DNA of 6,252 nucleotides from CAZAPZ01 sp964487285 (GTDB taxonomy: Bacteria > Campylobacterota_A > Desulfurellia > JAADFJ01), in NCBI GenBank assembly GCA_964487285.1, contig CAZAPZ010000092.1, positions 1-6,252 of the forward strand, read 5' to 3'. A program made the translations under genes and the position numbers. Positions 1 to 6,251 of the stretch are shown piece after piece. Under the pieces are notes generated by a model, which saw only the letters and a program-made list of their open reading frames with translations, was not told the DNA's origin and did no database searches. Numbering within the stretch: position 1 is the first letter of the stretch; every line of letters begins with the position of its first letter.

Positions 1-22
1 GACAAATAAAGGAGAATAAACA

Positions 23-58
23 TAGATGAATATGAATAAGAAGATCTGAATTCATCTA
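23..58. repeat. 9-bp perfect inverted repeat
   Basis: TAGATGAAT at 23-31 is the exact reverse complement of ATTCATCTA at 50-58, leaving an 18-nt loop. The left arm contains the ATG at 26 that could have been the istB start. As RNA it would form an AT-rich hairpin over that start. No T-tract follows, so it is not a terminator. It may be a chance feature of AT-rich decayed DNA. Confidence 0.4.
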
Positions 59-83
59 AAATCAGAGGTTAAACTTAAGAAAA

Positions 84-251
84 CAGCTATTCTCTCAAGC
101 TGATAAATGAGACAAAAGAGAGCCGGTTATTATGCAGTGGTCTCAAGACAAAGCGCTAACAATGGCTCTACTGGACAGAATCACACACAATGCCATCATA
201 TTGAACATGAATGGTAAAAGTTACAGAAGAAGGAAAAACGCAGAACAATAA
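84..251 (+). pseudogene. istB: istB remnant (IS21-family transposition helper ATPase, C-terminal fragment)
   Basis: IstB is the AAA+ ATPase that assists the IstA transposase of IS21 elements and is normally about 250 aa. Only about 55 codons of its C-terminus remain here. In one frame the text reads QLFSQADK, then a TGA stop at 108-110, then DKREPVIM, QWSQDKALTMALLDRITHNA, and finally NMNGKSYRRRKNAEQ before TAA at 249-251. The ALLDR(I/L)THNA block and the GxSYRxR ending are typical of IstB C-termini. The family normally has a TTNxPFSxW stretch after the VI strand and a short FGD-type stretch before the DKALT part. Both are missing here without loss of frame, which suggests small in-frame deletions. 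The Walker A and B regions are absent. With the in-frame stop and no N-terminus, this is a dead fragment. It converges on the 3' end of dnaE. Confidence 0.7.
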
Positions 252-324
252 ATCAACGGAGGTGGATCAAAAACATCTTGACTTTATACAGTTTTTGCAA
301 ATAAGTGGGCGAGGTCGGGAAGTG

Positions 325-352
325 AAAGGTGCTGCAGCATCTCTTTATTTTT
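325..352 (+). terminator. Possible weak Rho-independent terminator
   Basis: AGGTGC at 327-332 can pair with GCATCT at 337-342 (five Watson-Crick pairs and one G-U) around a TGCA loop. The core TGCTGCAGCA at 330-339 is a perfect palindrome. It is followed on the plus strand by CTTTATTTTTT at 343-353, so it would stop rightward transcription coming from the IS remnant toward the 3' end of dnaE. On the minus strand the hairpin is followed by TTCACTTCCC, so it is a poor terminator for dnaE. The stem is short, and it may instead be a leftover of the IS end. Confidence 0.35.
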
Positions 353-376
353 TGAAATTGAAAAATAAAACTTAAG

Positions 377-3300
377 TTATCCTTTTTTTACGTAAGGAGT
401 TGAATATCTTTTGTGGCCGGAATGCTCAATGATGATTTTACAGGAAAAGTTGTCGCACAGGTATTTCATTGATTCGGCACATAATTTAAAAGCAAATGAA
501 CCTCCTGCCCGCATAATCAATATTTTATCAACCTGACTAAGTTTTATAAAAACAGGAAAAGTGCCGGGCCATTTTTTGAATAAACTGTCCAATTTACCAA
601 GCACTTCGGTATTAATTTCAGTTTCATTAAATATTAAAGTGATTTTTTGAACTATTTTTGCGAGCTTATCAATAGCCGTCATATCAAATGCTTTTGCCTC
701 TTTGTTTTCCAGATCAAGCTGGCAGAACAGCACTACCGGATCTGATATTTTAAACCGAGATGAGATTTTTCTATACAAATATGGAAAAACTACCGTATTT
801 ACAACACCTATTGATGTATGTATCTTGATATATGCCATTTTATCCTGTTTTTTGGTTGTTTTTTCTGTAATCTCCGTTATAACACCGGATATTTTAACAT
901 TGTCAGTATCCGTTGTGTCCTCTAACGCTCTTGCAACGCTTTCGTATGCAGCAAGGGGATTTCCAGACAAAAAGAATCCGAGCAGTTCATGCTCCCATAA
1001 AAATATCTGTTTGTCAGAAGTTTCAGCTGCTTGAATCAATGCAGGCTTTGTAGGCTCAATCTCCTTTTCATCAAAAAGTGAATTTGCTCCTGCGCATTTC
1101 TTTTTTACTCCAGCCCAGTTTAAAATATCAGGCAAGTTTTCAAGCATTATATTTCGGTTCTTACTTTCTTTGTCAAATGCTCCAACTTTTACAAGGCTTT
1201 CGATCACTTTTTTATTGCACTTTCTAAGATCAACTCGTGATAGGAAATCATATATGTCTTTATAAACACCGTTTTTGCGCTCATTTAAAATTGAATTTAT
1301 AGCTGCGGTCCCTGCATGTTTTATGGCTCCAAGTCCAAAACGAATTTCGCCGTCATTAGTAGGTGTAAAACTAATATTGCTTATATTTATATCAGGCGAC
1401 AAAACGGCTATATTAATCCTTTTACACTCATCAATATATTTTGCTAATTTGCTCGTGTCATTTTGTTCTGAAGTGAGAATGGAAGCCATAAATTCAACCG
1501 GATAGTTAGCTTTAAGAAATGCTGTTTGATAGGCTATAAGTCCGTATGCTGCCGAATGCGACTTGTTAAATCCGTATCCTGCAAAAAATGCCATCAGGTC
1601 GTATATCTCTTCGGCTTTAGATCGTAATACGCCGCGTTCAACCGCCCTTTTTACGAACGGTATTCGTTCGGCTGCCACAACTTCAGGCTTTTTCTTGCCT
1701 ATAGCGCGTCTTAGAACATCGGCTTCACCTGCGCTGTAACCCGCAAGCTCCATAACAATTTGCATGACTTGTTCTTGATACAAAATGACACCATATGTTT
1801 CTTTTAGGGTATTTTCCAACTGAGGAAGCGGATATTTTACCTTCTGATCGCCGTTTTTCCGTTTTATAAAATCGTTTACCATTCCGCTGCCAAGAGGCCC
1901 TGGTCTGTATAATGCCACCAGAGCGATAACATCGTTGATTTCATGCGGTTTTAACTTTCTTATAAGCTCTTGCATTCCGCTTGATTCAAGCTGGAACATA
2001 CCAAGTGTGTGTCCTTCGCACATGCTTTTATATGTTTTTTCATCATCAAGTGGAATTTTTGAGATATCAAATCCACCGGCCTTGTCTTTAATAAGATTCA
2101 CAGCGGTATCAATAATTGTTAAGGTTTTCAGTCCGAGGAAGTCAAATTTTATCAGATTTATATCTTCCATATATTCTTTTGTATATTGAACAACAGCCAT
2201 CTCTTCGTTTGGAAACCTGTAAAGCGGAGTTGTTTGCTCAAGCGGAATATCCGATATAACAATACCTGCCGCATGTGTTGATGCGTGGCGCTTTAGTCCT
2301 TCAAGCGATTTTGCTATTTCAAATATATGTTTGGCATTAGGATCTGTTTTAACCGTACCTTTAAGATCTTTACTATCTTCTAACGCACTTTTCAGTGTGA
2401 TTCCAAGTGTATCAGGCACAAGTTTTGCAATTTTGTCAACTTCGCTGTAGGGCATATCAAGTACTCGTCCTACATCTCTGATAACGCCTCGTGCCTTCAT
2501 TGTCCCAAAGGTAATAACCTGAGCCGTTTTATCTTTGCCGTATTTATTTACAACATAGTCGATAACCTGCTGTCTTTTATCGTTTGAGATGTCAACGTCT
2601 ATATCGGGCATGGAAACTCTTTCGGGATTTAAAAATCGTTCAAATATTAGATTGTAGACTATCGGGTCTATATCCGTTATGCGTATTGAGTATGCAACAA
2701 GCGAACCGGCAGCAGATCCTCTTCCCGGACCCACCGGAATATTATGAGTTTTTGAAAAGTTGATAAAATCCCACACAATGAGAAAATATCCCGGGAACTT
2801 CATATTTTTTATAACGGAAAGTTCGTAATTCAGACGTTTCCTATATTTATCCTTAACTGCAGCATCAATCTTATCTTCTTTAAATCTTTTTTCTAATCCG
2901 GCAACGGCGAGTTTTTCCAAATAGTTGTCTTGTTCGTCTGCGCCGACGAAAGGATAAAGCGGAGGAGTGGGATTGCCGAGATGAAGATTCAAATCTATTC
3001 TGCTTGCTATATCGTAGCTGTTTGTAACAGCGTAGGGAATATCTGAAAATATTTCAAACATTTCATCAGGTGTCTTGACATAGAATTCGTCTGATTCCAT
3101 CTTGAGCCGTTTTTGATCCGTCACAACTTTTCCGGTTTGGATGCAAAGCAGCGCATCATGAGCCGCACTCTCGGCTTTTTCGAGGAAATGGCAATCGTTT
3201 GTTGCCACAAGAAGAGTATTTGTTTCTTTGGCAATCTTAATAAGATCGCCGTCTATCTGCTTTTGTTCGTCGAGCCCATGTCTCATTATTTCTATATAGA

Positions 3301-3805
3301 AGTTGTCTTGTCCTAAAATCTCCTTGTAAGATGCAATAGCTTTTAGGGCATTATTATACCTTCCGAATCGCAGCTCTTTGGCAATTTCACCTGCAAGGCA
3401 TGCCGATCCTGCTATTATACCTTCTGAATAATCGCCAAGAAGTTTTTTGTCTATTCTCGGTTTATAATAAAACCCTTCCGTAAAGCTTCTGCTGGAAAGC
3501 TTCATCAGGTTGTGGTATCCGACCTCATTTTCAGCAAGAAGTATGATATGATGAAAGCCATGAGGCTCTTTTACTTTTTTTGTATGATCGGATGCAAGAT
3601 ACATTTCAGAGCCTATGATCGGCTTTAGATTGTTTGCCAACATGCTTTTATAAAATTCAAGAGCTCCGAACATATTGCCATGATCCGTAATTGCGCAAGC
3701 TTCCATATTGCTTGCTTTTAGTTTTTTTATGAGATCTTTAATCTTCGTTGAGCCGTCAAGCAGACTGTATTCGGTATGGTTATGCAGATGGACAAATTTT
3801 GTCAA
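377..3805 (-). CDS. dnaE: DNA polymerase III subunit alpha (DnaE1 class)
   Basis: This is the catalytic subunit of the chromosomal replicase, extending DNA at the fork with the beta clamp and clamp loader. At 1142 aa it is near the usual DnaE1 length (about 1160 in E. coli). The PHP domain is at about 4-270 and keeps a full metal-site pattern (H8, H10, D17, H42, E67, H85/H86, C136, D204, H206). The palm has GPGRGSAAGS at 359-368, the PDIDVD motif with D401 and D403, and the third catalytic aspartate D555 in KFDFLG. The fingers include YGVILYQEQV and GYGFNKSHSAAYG. A clamp-binding-like ANSLF lies at 907-911, an OB fold at about 968-1045, and the C-terminal tau-binding-type region after about 1050. 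There is no PolC-type exonuclease insert. The start is TTG at 3805-3803, because only this gives the complete N-terminal FVHLHNHTEYS strand. No Shine-Dalgarno sequence precedes it, and TTG overlaps the TGA of the upstream nlpC gene, implying coupled translation. It ends with TAA. Confidence 0.97.
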   Translation of the reverse strand: MTKFVHLHNHTEYSLLDGSTKIKDLIKKLKASNMEACAITDHGNMFGALEFYKSMLANNLKPIIGSEMYLASDHTKKVKEPHGFHHIILLAENEVGYHNLMKLSSRSFTEGFYYKPRIDKKLLGDYSEGIIAGSACLAGEIAKELRFGRYNNALKAIASYKEILGQDNFYIEIMRHGLDEQKQIDGDLIKIAKETNTLLVATNDCHFLEKAESAAHDALLCIQTGKVVTDQKRLKMESDEFYVKTPDEMFEIFSDIPYAVTNSYDIASRIDLNLHLGNPTPPLYPFVGADEQDNYLEKLAVAGLEKRFKEDKIDAAVKDKYRKRLNYELSVIKNMKFPGYFLIVWDFINFSKTHNIPVGPGRGSAAGSLVAYSIRITDIDPIVYNLIFERFLNPERVSMPDIDVDISNDKRQQVIDYVVNKYGKDKTAQVITFGTMKARGVIRDVGRVLDMPYSEVDKIAKLVPDTLGITLKSALEDSKDLKGTVKTDPNAKHIFEIAKSLEGLKRHASTHAAGIVISDIPLEQTTPLYRFPNEEMAVVQYTKEYMEDINLIKFDFLGLKTLTIIDTAVNLIKDKAGGFDISKIPLDDEKTYKSMCEGHTLGMFQLESSGMQELIRKLKPHEINDVIALVALYRPGPLGSGMVNDFIKRKNGDQKVKYPLPQLENTLKETYGVILYQEQVMQIVMELAGYSAGEADVLRRAIGKKKPEVVAAERIPFVKRAVERGVLRSKAEEIYDLMAFFAGYGFNKSHSAAYGLIAYQTAFLKANYPVEFMASILTSEQNDTSKLAKYIDECKRINIAVLSPDINISNISFTPTNDGEIRFGLGAIKHAGTAAINSILNERKNGVYKDIYDFLSRVDLRKCNKKVIESLVKVGAFDKESKNRNIMLENLPDILNWAGVKKKCAGANSLFDEKEIEPTKPALIQAAETSDKQIFLWEHELLGFFLSGNPLAAYESVARALEDTTDTDNVKISGVITEITEKTTKKQDKMAYIKIHTSIGVVNTVVFPYLYRKISSRFKISDPVVLFCQLDLENKEAKAFDMTAIDKLAKIVQKITLIFNETEINTEVLGKLDSLFKKWPGTFPVFIKLSQVDKILIMRAGGSFAFKLCAESMKYLCDNFSCKIIIEHSGHKRYSTPYVKKG

Positions 3806-4743
3806 CGTTTTATTACGCGTACTGCATGGTCGAATATTCTTTTGTATAGTCCGGTTAATCGTGAGATTGTTACTGCATGTACGCGTCCTGAAGATGCTTG
3901 TATAAATTTATTGTTTCCTATATAGATTCCCACATGAGTATGAGGCCCTCTATGAGTATTGAAAAATACAAGATCTCCATCACGCAGACTGCTTTTCGGA
4001 ATTACTCTACCATATCTATATTGTGTCCATGTAGTTCTCGGAAGCCTTATGTGGACTTTTCTGAATATTCTCATAACAAAAGCAGAGCAGTCAATGCCTT
4101 TTTTAAACGATTCTCCGCCGAATTTATAAGGTGATCCAAGGTACCGTTCCGCGATTTTGACAATTCTGAACCTTAAACTTTTGGAGCGGATAAGCAAATC
4201 GTATTTAACCAATTTTCTTCTTGTATTCACAATAATACCAGCTACAGACATCATTCGATAACTTATTAACGGATTGCTTCTTGATGGAACAAGGAGTTTC
4301 CTGCCTATTTGAAGCGGCTTATTGCCAATATGATTATATTTTTTTAGTTCGCTGACATTTGCAGAAAAACGCTTTGAAATTAAGTAAAGCGAATCGCCTT
4401 TTCTAACCGTGTAGCTGTTTTTATATGCAAGAATTGATGAATTAACATTTTTAATTCTTGCATAAATATTTTTTTGTTTGGGAATGCGTATAATGATAGT
4501 ATCGCCGGCTCTTACATAGTTTTCAGATATTCGGTTTATTCTTTTTAGTTTCTTTACCGTTAAGGAAAATCGTTTTGCAATACTGTTAAGCGAGTCGCCT
4601 TTTTTTATAGTGTAAAAATAGTTGGCAAGCAGCACGACTTTTTTTATTGATTTATTATGACCGCTTATGTACTGGTAAGCCATAGCCGATGGCAAAACGG
4701 ATAAGCAGATAATAATAAAAGCTATAAACTTTATAAAAGCCAT
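3802..4743 (-). CDS. Secreted LysM-LysM-NlpC/P60 peptidoglycan hydrolase
   Basis: This is probably an exported endopeptidase that cuts peptide stems of peptidoglycan, held on the wall by its LysM repeats (family knowledge). The 313-aa protein starts with a signal peptide: hydrophobic residues 5-19 and an AMA cleavage site ending at residue 22. LysM repeats follow at about 43-87 (YTIKKGDSLNSIAKRFS) and 110-153 (YTVRKGDSLYLISKRFS), then a basic linker. The NlpC/P60 domain covers about 193-313, with nucleophile C219 in DCSAFV and general base H270 in HTHVGIYIG. The third position, usually His in FxHAS, is Q282 here (FIQASS); polar substitutes occur in the family, so activity is still likely. The ATG at 4743 is chosen because later starts would destroy the signal peptide. 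A strong promoter lies immediately upstream, with no Shine-Dalgarno sequence. The TGA stop overlaps the TTG start of dnaE by 4 nt, making this the first gene of a two-gene operon. The mature protein is very rich in Lys and Arg. Confidence 0.93.
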   Translation of the reverse strand: MAFIKFIAFIIICLSVLPSAMAYQYISGHNKSIKKVVLLANYFYTIKKGDSLNSIAKRFSLTVKKLKRINRISENYVRAGDTIIIRIPKQKNIYARIKNVNSSILAYKNSYTVRKGDSLYLISKRFSANVSELKKYNHIGNKPLQIGRKLLVPSRSNPLISYRMMSVAGIIVNTRRKLVKYDLLIRSKSLRFRIVKIAERYLGSPYKFGGESFKKGIDCSAFVMRIFRKVHIRLPRTTWTQYRYGRVIPKSSLRDGDLVFFNTHRGPHTHVGIYIGNNKFIQASSGRVHAVTISRLTGLYKRIFDHAVRVIKR

Positions 4744-4777
4744 AGATGAATTTTATATAAAAGAATTGTGTTGTCAA
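4743..4777 (-). promoter_or_regulatory. Sigma70-type promoter of the nlpC-dnaE operon
   Basis: Read on the minus strand, a perfect TTGACA -35 box (4777-4772) is followed after 16 nt by TAAAAT (4755-4750; 5 of 6 consensus). A usual 6-nt discriminator would place the start site at 4743, the A of the ATG start codon itself. That predicts a leaderless mRNA. An overlapping TATAAA at 4757-4752 has a less favourable 14-nt spacer. No other promoter was found for dnaE, so this one probably drives both genes. Confidence 0.7.
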
Positions 4778-4833
4778 TATATTAATTACAAACTAAACGC
4801 ATATCTGTCATCGGCATTTGTCATAGAAAAATC

Positions 4834-4859
4834 GTGCGTTGCAAAGAGATCGGGTGCGT
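4834..4859. promoter_or_regulatory. Direct repeat GTGCGT with 20-bp phasing, candidate operator
   Basis: GTGCGT occurs at 4834-4839 and again at 4854-4859, exactly 20 bp apart (about two helical turns). An ATCG overlaps or precedes each copy, and an inverted ACGCA lies at 4797-4801. The repeats sit between the two outward-facing promoters and upstream of the plus-strand -35 box, where a shared regulator could bind. A second, shorter repeat, TGTCAT, is at 4806-4811 and 4819-4824. No known regulator is recognised, and repeats this short could be chance. Confidence 0.3.
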
Positions 4860-4881
4860 AACATCAGTTATTAATGTATTA

Positions 4882-4917
4882 TTGACAATTTAAGCTACTT
4901 TAAGTATAGTTTCTATG
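4882..4917 (+). promoter_or_regulatory. Sigma70-type promoter of the GAF sensor gene
   Basis: A perfect TTGACA -35 box (4882-4887) and TATAGT -10 box (4905-4910; 5 of 6 consensus) are separated by the ideal 17 nt. The start site should fall around 4915-4920, while the ATG start codon is at 4920-4922. The predicted leader is therefore 0-5 nt, too short for a ribosome binding site. An out-of-frame ATG TTA TGA at 4915-4923 ends in an ATGA overlap with the start codon. Confidence 0.75.
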
Positions 4918-4919
4918 TT

Positions 4920-6251
4920 ATGATAGGCAAAAGAATTCTGCATAAGATTAGTTATAGATATATTTTAACTATAATTATTGGTTTGTCTGCATTTTTTATC
5001 TTGATGGGTTTTTTAAGTATAATTTTCAATATTTTGTCTATACGCAGTTCAGAAAATCATCTTACCAATATTTACTATAATCAAAGCCGGTTTATAGACA
5101 AAATAAAGAGCGTTAATAAAATTCAATATAAAAATGAGAATGTAGGAGAATTTATAAAATCTATCGCATCATCGAGCTTTAAAGTAAGCGTACCGTTTCT
5201 AGAAAGCAGCCTCAATCTCTTTGAAGGAGATATTAAGCAGCTATTTTTGATTTACAAAGATAAAACCAACGACGCTGTCCGCTTAAAGACTTATCTGCAA
5301 ACAGCATATAAAAAAGGCTATATAAATTTTGACAGATGGATAATGATTAAAGGGGATATTGATGAAATTATACATGAACCGGACGAGATAGTCAGAAGAG
5401 ACCGTTTGTTATACATAATAGATTATAAAAAATCATTAAAAATTAATCGCAGCAGCCAGAAAATAGAAAGCGAAATCAAGAATCTTGCATCATTTAACAG
5501 CGTCATAACCAATCTTACAAAACGCATAAGTATGATGCAAAATAAGATTTTGTATCAGTTTACCTATTTATCGGGGCTGAGAATCAAAAAATTAGTCAAG
5601 GAGTCTGATTCGGCTCTTTTGCATATTGCACTGGTGATATTGTTGATTATCATTCAGTTTGTTTTCCTAATATTAATTATTGTAGCAGTGGACAAATTTT
5701 ATGATCGAACTAAAAACGAGGCAATAGATCTTGCGCTTGATTTATCTAAAACGGATCTATCGGGAATTAACCGTTCATTGAAGAGAATGACAAAGATTAT
5801 TGATGTAGATGCAATAGGATTGGGAATGGTGGTTGATAATAAATTTATTAACTACAAATATTTTTTTATAGAAGAAAAGTACGGCTCAATTGTCCCATCG
5901 GATAAAAAATACAATCTTATTATTGGTGAAAATGCCGCAGGAGTGTCAAAAACATCAGGAAAACCTACGATAATCAATGCTTATGACAAATTTTCGGATG
6001 CTCATTCTGGGTGGAAAAGAGCCGGTCTGCGTTCATTTATGGGAGTTCCTCTTTTTTATAAAACCGGTGAATATTTTGGCCAGCTTTCTGCCCTACGGTT
6101 TTCTAAAAAGAGTTTCAACGATAAAAATTTAAAGCTGCTGGAGCTTTTTGGTAAAATTATAATAAATTTGTTTGAAAAATCAAAAAAGGATGAAAAAATA
6201 AGAAAATTTTATCACAAAATGATGCTATTAATATCTGATACGGGAAATTGA
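4920..6251 (+). CDS. Two-helix membrane sensor protein with cytoplasmic GAF domain, no output domain
   Basis: This is probably a transmembrane signal sensor of 443 aa. A basic N-terminus (GKRILHKISYR) leads into helix 1 at about 14-38. An extracytoplasmic, mostly helical and charged region spans about 39-230, with no domain I recognise. Helix 2 is at about 232-256, and a short linker leads to a GAF domain at about 280-418. The GAF ending is typical: GLRSFMGVPLFYKTGEYFGQ, then FSKKSFNDKNLKLLELFGKI. GAF domains bind small ligands or mediate dimerisation; no ligand can be predicted here. After the GAF helix a charged stretch runs to KMMLLISDTGN and TGA at 6249-6251. No histidine kinase, GGDEF, EAL or HTH domain is present, although this architecture normally continues into one. 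The gene may be truncated by a nonsense change, may act through a partner, or may be coupled to a following gene beyond the window. The start has no Shine-Dalgarno sequence, but later Met codons would cut into helix 1. It is divergent from the nlpC-dnaE operon. Confidence 0.85.
   Translation: MIGKRILHKISYRYILTIIIGLSAFFILMGFLSIIFNILSIRSSENHLTNIYYNQSRFIDKIKSVNKIQYKNENVGEFIKSIASSSFKVSVPFLESSLNLFEGDIKQLFLIYKDKTNDAVRLKTYLQTAYKKGYINFDRWIMIKGDIDEIIHEPDEIVRRDRLLYIIDYKKSLKINRSSQKIESEIKNLASFNSVITNLTKRISMMQNKILYQFTYLSGLRIKKLVKESDSALLHIALVILLIIIQFVFLILIIVAVDKFYDRTKNEAIDLALDLSKTDLSGINRSLKRMTKIIDVDAIGLGMVVDNKFINYKYFFIEEKYGSIVPSDKKYNLIIGENAAGVSKTSGKPTIINAYDKFSDAHSGWKRAGLRSFMGVPLFYKTGEYFGQLSALRFSKKSFNDKNLKLLELFGKIIINLFEKSKKDEKIRKFYHKMMLLISDTGN

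Larger units (their letters stand above)
1..325 (+). mobile_element. Decayed IS21-family insertion sequence, 3' portion
   Basis: This stretch holds no intact gene but carries remains of an IS21-type element. The clear part is the IstB C-terminus at 84-251. To its left, positions 1-9 could be the last codons and TAA stop of an istA gene. A GGAG at 11-14 followed by ATG at 26 has the spacing of an istA-istB junction, but the frame opening at 26 hits a TGA at 47-49, so that part is only suggestive. To the right, about 255-325 (GGTGGATCAAAAACATCTTG and the following GTGGGCGAGGTCGGGAAGTG) looks like the non-coding subterminal region of such an element, with no exact terminal repeat visible. Most of istB and all but the very end of any istA are absent. 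The left limit lies outside the window and the right limit is a guess. The istB homology is recognised from memory of the family, not from a search. Confidence 0.55.

Noticed and set aside
278..300. TTGACT at 278-283 as an outward promoter from the IS end
   Set aside because: No acceptable -10 box follows at 15-19 nt, and it would transcribe into the 3' end of dnaE in antisense.
702..1034. 110-codon plus-strand open frame
   Set aside because: It lies wholly antisense to dnaE, shows no recognisable domain and has a composition expected from the reverse of that gene. I treat it as a shadow frame.
1275..2189. Two plus-strand open frames (1275-1505 and 1935-2189)
   Set aside because: Both are antisense to conserved dnaE polymerase and fingers coding sequence, without convincing start signals or protein motifs.
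377..3805. Possible intein or PolC-type insertion in the polymerase
   Set aside because: The catalytic motifs are uninterrupted and the total length matches ordinary DnaE1, so there is no room for an insert.
3113..4134. Plus-strand open frames at 3113-3316, 3708-3905 and 3898-4134
   Set aside because: They run antisense to dnaE and the NlpC gene, whose protein motifs fully explain the DNA.
4744..4919. Small RNA, riboswitch or attachment site in the divergent intergenic region
   Set aside because: The 176 bp are accounted for by two promoters and short repeats. No stable hairpin, terminator or tRNA-like sequence is visible.
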